8,128 nt of DNA from Pseudomonadota bacterium (lineage in GTDB: Bacteria > Bdellovibrionota_C > UBA2361 > OMIW01): the NCBI GenBank assembly GCA_900299205.1, contig OMIW01000052.1, positions 1-8,128 of the forward strand, given 5' to 3'. Positions 1 to 5,115 of this stretch are shown piece by piece. Position 1 is the stretch's first letter; every line of letters begins with the position of its first letter. The notes under the pieces are model-generated. The model was not told the DNA's origin. It was given only the letters and a program-made list of their open reading frames with translations, and did no database searches. A program made the position numbers and the translations under genes.

Positions 1-528
1 CTCTTCAGGAGAGATATAGCCGCGCTCGGGACCCTCAATCCCCCCCTGCTTAACCACCTCGGGGAGAATCCCTGGAAGCCCTACGTCAACGATTTTTGCG
101 GTGCCGCCTGGGTCGATAAGGACCCGCCGCAAGGTAAAATCACGATGGTGGATGCCGACACTATGAAGATAATCCAAGCCAGAAGCGACCTGTTGCATGT
201 AATAAACAACAAGGGGATGTACGAGTTCTTGTTGATTTTGGATTAACTCGCGCAGGGTAATCCCTTCACAAGATTCTGTTATGAGAAAGATGTTTTGCTC
301 ATCTTGCTTGACATCAATCAGCCGAGCGATGTGCGGATGAGATATCTCCCGCATTGAGTCGATCCAACTCTGTAGCTCGAGGATGAGAGCTGCATGGGAG
401 GCACCCCCAGTAGCTAATTTGACAACCCGGATTTCCACAAGGGCTCCGCACGGGGCGGTGGCCGAAAAAAGTTGGTCGGGGAGAATTTCCTCGTTAATTT
501 CGTATGGGGCGCAAGAGATAGTGGCCAA
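1..528 (-). CDS. Ser/Thr protein kinase-fold protein, N-terminal 176 residues (3' end beyond window), probable pseudokinase
   Basis: Reading leftwards from 528, a TTG codon follows an AAGGAG Shine-Dalgarno site with a 6-base spacer. The frame then stays open to the window edge. An in-frame TGA lies upstream, and no ATG is better placed. The product has a eukaryotic-type (Hanks) kinase layout: VVK with the presumed ATP lysine K37, HPHIARLIDV at 64-73, the hinge-like ITESCEG, GLDYLHSVGIHHRD with the catalytic-loop HRD at 128-130, KIVDVG at 145-150 in place of DFG, and YISPE at 171-175 in place of APE. Known kinases use HRDxKxxN; here the Lys is T132 and the Asn is R135, and no GxGxxG loop is visible before K37. 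The fold assignment is solid. Loss of activity is inferred, since D130 and D148 remain. The substrate and the C-terminal half are unknown. Confidence 0.82.
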   Translation of the reverse strand, partial: MATISCAPYEINEEILPDQLFSATAPCGALVEIRVVKLATGGASHAALILELQSWIDSMREISHPHIARLIDVKQDEQNIFLITESCEGITLRELIQNQQELVHPLVVYYMQQVASGLDYLHSVGIHHRDFTLRRVLIDPGGTAKIVDVGLPGILPEVVKQGGIEGPERGYISPEE

Positions 529-666
529 GGACGGCTCCTTCTCAAATCTAGGTGAGGAGTTAGCGGAAGGTCAGTAATGCCACGGTACCCGCCGATAGAG
601 GGCCCTTGGTCAATAAATGAGAGCGAACATCTGCGAAATTAAGATGCCACGCAGACCCCATGCTCT

Positions 667-1902
667 TCAAGGAGTAGTTCTCACAGCCCGCAAAATCTGC
701 AAGAACTGTGAGGGGGGAACAAATTCGAGCACCCGGCTTGAATGAGGCTCTGTTTTATTTGGTGCAAAAAAGAGGATTGTCGGAAGTCCCTGGATTTGGA
801 ACTTTCGCTGGACCTCGAGACTTTCTGCGGTTTCTTCGGTGAAATCAATTTTCGTTATTACCCAATGATTGGCTAGCTCACGACGGATTTCTGGATCGGA
901 AAGGGTCGCGTCATCGATCTTTTTGCAGGCAGCGCACCAATCGGCAAAAAAATCCACAAGCAATGGTTTACCCGCGTCGCGGGCTTCTGTTATCCCCTCA
1001 CTAAGAGAGTACAACCAAACAAGGGAAGGCAGAGCTTCCTGCTCGTGCTTTTGCGACTTCTCCTGGGGTGGAAGGGAAAGGAAGTTTGAAATTATTAGCG
1101 CTAACATCCCTGAAGCGATGAATCGAAGGGTTCGACGATGTTCGCGGTAACTCTTCCGGATCAGCAAAGCTGACCCGAGGATGATGCTGAGGGCGACAAG
1201 GGGAGGGGGAGCTGGATACGCTATCCATGCTCGCACAAAGAGGAAGGCCACGGTTAAGAGTCCGATTGCGAGGGCGACTTTGATGAAGGTAAGCCAAGAG
1301 CCTGAGCGGGGTAACCGTGAGACAAGGGGAGAAAAGATTGCCAGCACCAGAAAGAGGGAGCCGATGCCGAGAGAGTAGGCGAAGAGAAGGATCGCTCCCC
1401 AAAGAGTGCTCCCTGAAGATGCGGCAACTCCGAGGATCATCGCAAGAACGGGGCCGATGCACGGGGCCGCTACCAGACCGCTCGCACCTCCCATTAAGAT
1501 TACTGCTGGGATACCACTTCCACCACCTAGTCGTGATGCAGCTCGTTGAACCCCGGAGAAAAAACGAATTGTAAGGATGTCGAGCTCGCTACAAGCGAGG
1601 ATTACCAAAATAAAGGCAAACGGAAATACGAATACGGGGCGCTGAAACATCGCGCCGAACAGAAGACCTGCTCGGGCCGATACAACACCCAGTACAGTAT
1701 AGGCGAGCGTCATACCGAAAACATATGCGGCGGCACGCCCCAAGGCGCGAAGGCGAGAGTCGGATCTTCTGACTCCGATTATCGAGAGGGTTATCGGAAT
1801 GAGCGGATAAACGCAAGGAGTGAGGCTGGAGAGAACCCCTCCTACATAGGCAGAGATGAGCGTTGGAAGATTCCAGGAATCGGAGAAAAGGGCCGTATTC
1901 AC
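667..1902 (-). CDS. DsbD-like thiol:disulfide interchange protein (membrane domain plus C-terminal thioredoxin domain)
   Basis: This 411-residue inner-membrane protein probably carries electrons from cytoplasmic thioredoxin across the membrane to periplasmic thiols, for disulfide isomerisation or cytochrome c maturation. Residues about 13-275 hold some eight hydrophobic segments with the two hallmark cysteines of the DsbD/CcdA core, TPCVYP (C30) and AAPCIGP (C148). A linker leads to a thioredoxin-like domain (about 293-411) with WCAACK (C323, C326) and a GLPT cis-proline region (P374). Escherichia coli DsbD is about 565 residues because of an N-terminal periplasmic domain; that domain is absent here, as in shorter family members. 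The start is GTG at 1902. An in-frame TAG lies 9 bases upstream, so the gene cannot extend, but no good SD site precedes it. The kinase gene follows on the same strand after 138 bases. The symbol dsbD is withheld because of the missing domain. Confidence 0.93.
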   Translation of the reverse strand: MNTALFSDSWNLPTLISAYVGGVLSSLTPCVYPLIPITLSIIGVRRSDSRLRALGRAAAYVFGMTLAYTVLGVVSARAGLLFGAMFQRPVFVFPFAFILVILACSELDILTIRFFSGVQRAASRLGGGSGIPAVILMGGASGLVAAPCIGPVLAMILGVAASSGSTLWGAILLFAYSLGIGSLFLVLAIFSPLVSRLPRSGSWLTFIKVALAIGLLTVAFLFVRAWIAYPAPPPLVALSIILGSALLIRKSYREHRRTLRFIASGMLALIISNFLSLPPQEKSQKHEQEALPSLVWLYSLSEGITEARDAGKPLLVDFFADWCAACKKIDDATLSDPEIRRELANHWVITKIDFTEETAESLEVQRKFQIQGLPTILFFAPNKTEPHSSRVLEFVPPSQFLQILRAVRTTP

Positions 1903-2008
1903 AGAGGGCTAAATAGGGATAGCAGGGGTTCTTCAATCCAAACTTATTCGGCTGTGCTCAGAGAGGTTGTCTTGAGGCCAGGGAACCGTGTGCGAGCTTT
2001 TGAATGAA

Positions 2009-2036
2009 CGGCTGCGAATACGCTAACGAGCAGCCG
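2009..2036 (-). terminator. Weak stem-loop over the stop codon of the 91-residue gene
   Basis: CGGCTGC at 2009-2015 and GCAGCCG at 2030-2036 are perfect 7-bp complements around a 14-base loop that contains the TAG stop (2023-2025) of the minus-strand gene. The sequence after the stem on the minus strand is mixed (TTCATTCAAAAG) and has no clean U-tract. It might attenuate or end transcription before the dsbD-like gene, but it could be chance. Confidence 0.25.
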
Positions 2037-2298
2037 CTGAGAGTCTCACGAGCTCACCCAACTTATCGAGTTCGCGCTCAAGAGATGCAAGAGTAAGCCG
2101 ATCTTCCGAGGAACAGCCACTTCCCTGCCATGTCCTCCAAATCATCGCCTGATATTTTTCAAGGGTTATCTCGAACGATTGTCGAATTGTCGAACTAGCC
2201 CCCTCCTGTTCCAGAAGGGCACGCCAGTCATTGAGCCGTTTTTGCTTCCGGGAGAGGGCTTGACGGCTAGTTGGTGGAAGGTAAGAAGTACTACTCAT
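2023..2298 (-). CDS. Hypothetical 91-residue protein, charged and probably helical
   Basis: I do not recognise this protein. It starts at ATG 2298 and ends at TAG 2023-2025. It has no signal peptide or membrane segment, so it is probably cytoplasmic. Residues about 12-55 are rich in Arg, Lys, Gln and Glu (SRKQKRLNDWRALLEQEG, then FEITLEKYQAMIWRTW). The tail LASLERELDKLGELVRL has a heptad-like leucine pattern, suggesting two or three helices and possibly a short coiled coil. The region before the ATG offers only a weak SD match. The gene lies 120 bases upstream of the dsbD-like gene on the same strand and is divergent from coaD. Support is the open frame, plausible composition and position between real genes. 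A spurious open frame is the main alternative. Confidence 0.5.
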   Translation of the reverse strand: MSSTSYLPPTSRQALSRKQKRLNDWRALLEQEGASSTIRQSFEITLEKYQAMIWRTWQGSGCSSEDRLTLASLERELDKLGELVRLSAAAR

Positions 2299-2368
2299 AC
2301 GATGTTCTCATCAGGTATCAGAATGAAGATAGAGGTACGTCGACCGGATTTCGGCGACCGATGAATAT

Positions 2369-2398
2369 TTGCCATAATTTTGCGACGCGCGGTAGAGT
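2369..2398 (+). promoter_or_regulatory. Candidate sigma-70-type promoter for coaD
   Basis: TTGCCA at 2369-2374 matches the TTGACA -35 box at five of six positions. After an 18-base spacer, TAGAGT at 2393-2398 matches TATAAT at four of six. It sits in the divergent gap about 90 bases upstream of the coaD start. The assignment is by motif only. Confidence 0.33.
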
Positions 2399-2488
2399 AC
2401 GACAAGATATCAAGTAGCTCTCCGGTGTGCGATAGGAGGGTAGCTTTCATATACAGGGAATCTGAATCCATTCATGAAGGGGGAAGGA

Positions 2489-2998
2489 ATGCAGGCTGCC
2501 ATTGCGGTTTATCCGGGATCGTTTGACCCATTCACAAATGGACACCTTGATATTATCTCGCGAGCGCTTCCCTTTTTTCAACGAATCATCGTGGGGGTTG
2601 TTTGGAATCCCAACAAGCAACCCCTTTTCTCCTCAGCCGAGAGAGTGGATATGATTCAGCAGGTCTGTCAAAAATTCGGGGAACGGGTCGAGGTACTCAG
2701 CTTCACTGGGCTGTTGGTTGATTTTGTTGAGAGTCAGGGGGCTCGGGTGGTCCTGCGAGGACTTCGGGCGATTAGTGACTATGAATATGAAGGTCAGCTT
2801 GCGCTTACTAATCGTCATCTCCGTCCTGCCATAGAGACGTTCTTCTTGATGGCTCGAGAGGAGGTTTCGTATGTCAGCTCCTCGATGGTAAAGCAGGTCG
2901 CTATGTTCGGGGGAGATGTGTCGGGGCTTGTTCCTGCTGTTGTTGCAGAAAGGCTTCGAGCGCAAGAAAGCAAAGTTGTGGTCTCGGATAAGAATTGA
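2489..2998 (+). CDS. coaD: Phosphopantetheine adenylyltransferase (CoaD), coenzyme A biosynthesis
   Basis: CoaD transfers AMP from ATP to 4'-phosphopantetheine, giving dephospho-CoA and pyrophosphate, the penultimate step of CoA synthesis in the cytoplasm. The 169-residue product has the nucleotidyltransferase signature YPGSFDPFTNGH, with the TNGH version of the T/HxGH ATP site at residues 16-19. It also has the family's VLRGLR segment at 88-93 and YVSSSMVKQVA at 128-138. Length is close to the E. coli enzyme (159 residues), with a slightly longer tail. I prefer ATG 2489 over the in-frame ATG at 2474 because AAGGGGG lies 5 bases before 2489 and the family usually begins just a few residues before the YPG motif. 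The gene stands alone, divergent from the dsbD-like block. Confidence 0.97.
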   Translation: MQAAIAVYPGSFDPFTNGHLDIISRALPFFQRIIVGVVWNPNKQPLFSSAERVDMIQQVCQKFGERVEVLSFTGLLVDFVESQGARVVLRGLRAISDYEYEGQLALTNRHLRPAIETFFLMAREEVSYVSSSMVKQVAMFGGDVSGLVPAVVAERLRAQESKVVVSDKN

Positions 2999-3413
2999 GT
3001 TTGGGATACGAGCAGCCAGCGCCCGCGGAGCTTTGAGGGTTTGTAGTCTCTGAACGCTCGCTGTTCTTTAGTCTCGCAATTCTCAAAGCGTGCGATGCCT
3101 CCCGTCGACGTCGCATCTCAAGATGTTGGACCTCTTTTCGGGAAGATTTATCCTTTACTTCGTCAATCGGCTTGAACCCTCTCGTGGTGTTCTACCCAGT
3201 TTTGAGGTGCACCTTTCCGATAGGCCTTTATCGAGCGCTCCTCTTACCTTTGATAAATTACAGGCTCGTGGAAATCTGGATTAAGTGAGTCAATCTATCG
3301 AAGAGACATTGGGGTGACAAATCGAGGCACCCCAATTGAAAGGAGGCATCGGAGATATTCATCGCCATCAATAGCCGGCGATCCTATCCAGAGCCTATTT
3401 TCAGCCCGAAGCG
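2999..3413. other. Intergenic region without a convincing gene
   Basis: About 415 bases lie between the convergent ends of coaD and the acidic-protein gene. Short open frames exist on both strands, for example plus 3090-3284, but none has a good ribosome-binding site or recognisable product. I see no tRNA. The one clear element is the stem-loop at 3308-3336. Confidence 0.6.
3308..3336. terminator. Stem-loop between convergent coaD and acidic-protein genes, possible terminator
   Basis: ATTGGGGTG (3308-3316) and CACCCCAAT (3328-3336) form a perfect 9-bp stem around an 11-base loop. It lies about 78 bases past the acidic-protein stop on the minus strand and about 310 bases past coaD. Neither flank has a U-tract, so classic intrinsic termination is unproven. 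Its location between convergent genes suits a terminator or a 3'-end-stabilising hairpin. Confidence 0.38.
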
Positions 3414-3824
3414 CTAGTCCTCTTCGTCGTCGTCCTCAAAATCTTCCTCGTAGTCCTCATCTTCATCGTCGAAGTCGAGGTCCTCATCATCCTCGTCTTC
3501 ATCTTCGTCCTCGTCATCCTCGTCTTCTTCCTCCTCCTCACTCCCCTCGAAGATGTCGGGATCAATCTCCTCCAGTGCTTCGGTGACAGAGGAGATCATC
3601 GCTGCAAAGTCTTCGACGGCAAAATCGTCTGACTCAATCACGGATTCAATCGCTGATCGCACCTCGGTGATAATGCCGGCCTCTATATCAGAGGCCCTCT
3701 CTTCCTCTTCATCTTCATCGGACTCTTCGCCAAGATCCTCTTCAATTTGCTCCTGGAGTTCGGCGAAGCCCTCAAGAAGTTGAGAAAGTGCTTCGGTGAT
3801 CTTTTCTGTGGCTTTGGTGCTCAT
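3414..3824 (-). CDS. Extremely acidic protein of unknown function (136 residues, 51% Asp+Glu)
   Basis: I do not recognise a family. By direct count 69 of 136 residues are Asp or Glu against only four Lys/Arg, giving a net charge near -65. Residues 1-30 (with KITEALSQLLEGFAELQEQI) look like an amphipathic helix. A first acidic patch covers about 28-45. Residues 46-90 return to normal composition with helical character (SAIESVIES, FAAMISSVTEALEEI). Residues 96-136 are an almost pure Asp/Glu tail, 37 of 41 positions. There is no signal peptide or membrane segment. Such tails occur in nucleic-acid mimics, histone-like binding partners and the Firmicutes RNA polymerase delta subunit, but no homology to those is seen. 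The ATG at 3824 has only a weak SD. The frame is credible because the structured middle segment is not low complexity. The upstream region may contain a regulatory leader. Confidence 0.75.
   Translation of the reverse strand: MSTKATEKITEALSQLLEGFAELQEQIEEDLGEESDEDEEEERASDIEAGIITEVRSAIESVIESDDFAVEDFAAMISSVTEALEEIDPDIFEGSEEEEEDEDDEDEDEDEDDEDLDFDDEDEDYEEDFEDDDEED
3417..3539 (-). repeat. Low-complexity GAN-codon tract encoding the acidic tail
   Basis: The tract is a run of GAA, GAG, GAT and GAC codons on the minus strand (imperfect TCN triplets on the plus strand). It encodes residues 96-136 of the acidic protein. The triplet register is irregular, so it is not a clean microsatellite, but it could change length by slippage in steps of three. 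Confidence 0.7.
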
Positions 3825-3928
3825 AGTATCTGCTTTTACAAACGTCTCTGCCTTAATAAACGAACTGCCTCTTCAGGGCCCTCTCTTCAGAGTATTCAAC
3901 TCCTCTTACTATCGGTGGTGCGTCGAGC

Positions 3929-4034
3929 GGTTTTTCAGATCAAAACCAAGAGGTTGCCCTCCGAATCCTTTATCCTTCTCTTCCACCTTTACGCTCTTCG
4001 CGTATCCCACCGCCTCGAGGACGGCTCGGCAACC
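3929..4034 (-). ncRNA. Candidate structured leader or small RNA upstream of the acidic-protein gene
   Basis: Read on the minus strand, GGTTGCC (4034-4028) is complementary to GGCAACC (3958-3952). This would close a loop containing two hairpins. One is CCGTCC/GGCGG with one bulge and a TCGA loop (4024-4010). The other is TACGC/GCGTA with a 5-base loop (4004-3990). A further 6-bp hairpin, GGTTTT/AAAACC with a 7-base loop, follows at 3947-3929. The closing stem starts about where transcription from the upstream -10 motif would begin. It matches no riboswitch, tRNA, 6S, SRP or tmRNA signature I know. The stems are individually short, and the stretch is also open in one frame (3909-4055), so this is a tentative call. 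Confidence 0.27.
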
Positions 4035-4039
4035 CACGG

Positions 4040-4048
4040 AGTATACCA
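4040..4048 (-). promoter_or_regulatory. Candidate extended -10 promoter reading toward the acidic-protein gene
   Basis: The minus strand reads TGG then TATACT: a TGn extension directly before a five-of-six match to TATAAT (4045-4040). No good -35 box lies 17 bases upstream, which is acceptable for extended -10 promoters. The predicted start near 4033 would give a leader of about 210 nucleotides before ATG 3824. Confidence 0.4.
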
Positions 4049-4217
4049 CAAGAGATTTTGTGATGCACCACCGAGACAGATCGCTACAATACACAAAACT
4101 GACCGAAGTAACGATGTTATCTCCTTGCACTTCGTCTCTCGTTGATTGTTCAATACCGACACAGAGAGAGTGGTAAAACGGGGATGACGTCGGTTCGCAA
4201 CAGGAGAGGGGAGAAGG

Positions 4218-4910
4218 ATGAGTTATCAAACAATGGAAGGGTCTGCTGGGGAGATGCCGTATCAAAGCTCAAAGGAACCCAACTTTTTGAAAAGGCTCCG
4301 CAGATGGGGAATTGAAGGCGATTTGCCTTCGTTACTCATCGTGGGGGTTGTAGCAGTGGCATCCGTACTGCTCAGTGGTTGTACATCGACGGGAGTGAAC
4401 ACAACGCACCTGGGGGGGCTTCGTTCAGTTGTCCTTGATGAGACGGGTCTTCTTTCAATTAACACGGTTGCCGTGGCACCTGTTGTAAGTGCTGGCGATG
4501 ATGGCGCCTTGAGCGAGGCTGAGCTCACTCAGGAGGTGGTAGATGCCATGCGGGGGGAGTGGGGAAGTGAGGTCATACCCGCTTCATCGGGGTCAGGAGA
4601 TGGTGTTTTTGCGGTCAGGGTCCGACATTTAACCTCCCTGAGGGGGTCTGCATTCGGGGCCATGCAGCCTGCCGAGGTTGAGTGCGAAATGACTCTTCGA
4701 AATATGCAGACTCACCGGGTTGTTTGGCAGGGGAGTTACGTCTTTAACGACAGACCACTCAGCGATAACTTGTTGCAGCTGAAGAAGCGACAAGAAGGGG
4801 GAGGCTCTGGGTGGAAAAGTGCACATGCCCTTCTGCGGTCGGCGTTTCGCGCTGCCGCACGAGAGGTCGCTGCTCAACGAGAGCGATTGTTCCTCCGCCG
4901 TGAGGAGTAG
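4218..4910 (+). CDS. Predicted outer-membrane lipoprotein of unknown function
   Basis: The 230-residue product has a basic stretch (KRLRRW, 25-30), a hydrophobic core (about 37-51) and the lipobox LLSGC with the lipidated cysteine at C55, followed by Thr. Under the E. coli Lol rule the absence of Asp at +2 predicts the outer membrane. After the cysteine come INTVAVAPV (about 81-89), a region resembling CsgG/LpoB-like lipoproteins in pattern only, then RGSAFGAMQPAEVECEMTLR and VVWQGSYVFNDRPLSDNLL. A pattern of PA-x-V, VW and PLS(D/E)NL followed by a Gly-rich GxW segment is, from memory, shared with unnamed deltaproteobacterial lipoproteins. ATG 4218 follows GGAGAGGGGAGAAGG, an excellent SD. 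The resulting 54-residue signal region is unusually long, so a later start such as TTG at codon 24 is possible. ftsK lies 205 bases downstream on the same strand. Confidence 0.82.
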   Translation: MSYQTMEGSAGEMPYQSSKEPNFLKRLRRWGIEGDLPSLLIVGVVAVASVLLSGCTSTGVNTTHLGGLRSVVLDETGLLSINTVAVAPVVSAGDDGALSEAELTQEVVDAMRGEWGSEVIPASSGSGDGVFAVRVRHLTSLRGSAFGAMQPAEVECEMTLRNMQTHRVVWQGSYVFNDRPLSDNLLQLKKRQEGGGSGWKSAHALLRSAFRAAAREVAAQRERLFLRREE

Positions 4911-5025
4911 AATAAGGCAGCAGCCCAGACGCACGTCGAGATATAAAGTTTCTGAGCTCCTGTTTTGTAACTTTCCTCATCAAAAGAAGGGGAGAGTATA
5001 TCAGGGGAAGTAAAACGCTGAGAGA

Positions 5026-5074
5026 GGGAGTGCATTGCTCGCCAAACGATGCGATTGACGAGCAATGCACTCCC
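5026..5074. repeat. Perfect 16-bp inverted repeat (stem-loop) between lipoprotein gene and ftsK
   Basis: GGGAGTGCATTGCTCG (5026-5041) and its exact reverse complement (5059-5074) flank a 17-base spacer. The RNA would form a very stable hairpin. It lies 115 bases after the lipoprotein stop and about 40 bases before the ftsK start. There is no U-tract directly after the stem on the plus strand. On the minus strand TTTT comes about nine bases past it. It could be a terminator, a dispersed palindromic repeat element or a protein-binding site. No second copy is present in the window. Confidence 0.85.
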
Positions 5075-5115
5075 CAATCTGAGGGTTATTTCGCCTCCCA
5101 AGAAAGGAACAAATT

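Larger units (their letters stand above)
3825..4217. other. Divergent intergenic region between the acidic-protein and lipoprotein genes
   Basis: This 393-base gap should hold control elements for both flanking genes. On the minus strand it contains a promoter motif (4040-4048) and several potential RNA stems (3929-4034). It also has an 8-base direct repeat, CTCTTCAG at 3869-3876 and 3883-3890, spaced 14 bases start to start. On the plus strand I find no strong -35/-10 pair for the lipoprotein gene; TTGTTC near 4147 with TAAAAC near 4173 is a poor match. Confidence 0.5.

Noticed and set aside
383-577. Plus-strand 64-codon frame opposite the kinase start
   Set aside because: Antisense to kinase codons that carry conserved motifs, with no ribosome-binding site or family resemblance.
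567-660. Minus-strand mini-frame starting at ATG 660 and ending before the kinase start
   Set aside because: About 30 codons, no clear function, only a poor SD, and composition not distinguishable from intergenic sequence.
1546-2007. Plus-strand 153-codon frame opposite the start of the dsbD-like gene
   Set aside because: It overlaps the hallmark TPCVYP region on the other strand and has an unnatural Arg/Gly/Glu-rich composition.
3090-3284. Plus-strand 64-codon frame downstream of coaD
   Set aside because: No SD before the ATG, no recognisable domain, and no support beyond being open.
3952-4034. tRNA-like layout: 7-bp end stem and internal hairpins in an 83-nt span
   Set aside because: No TTCRANY T-loop, no U33 before a proper 7-base anticodon loop, no T-arm next to the end stem on either strand, and no resemblance to selenocysteine tRNA.
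2586-4351. Identical 16-base string TCATCGTGGGGGTTGT in coaD (2586-2601) and the lipoprotein gene (4336-4351)
   Set aside because: Both copies encode the same hydrophobic IVGVV peptide in unrelated proteins, and the flanks differ completely. Most likely coincidence of similar codons rather than a mobile or regulatory repeat.
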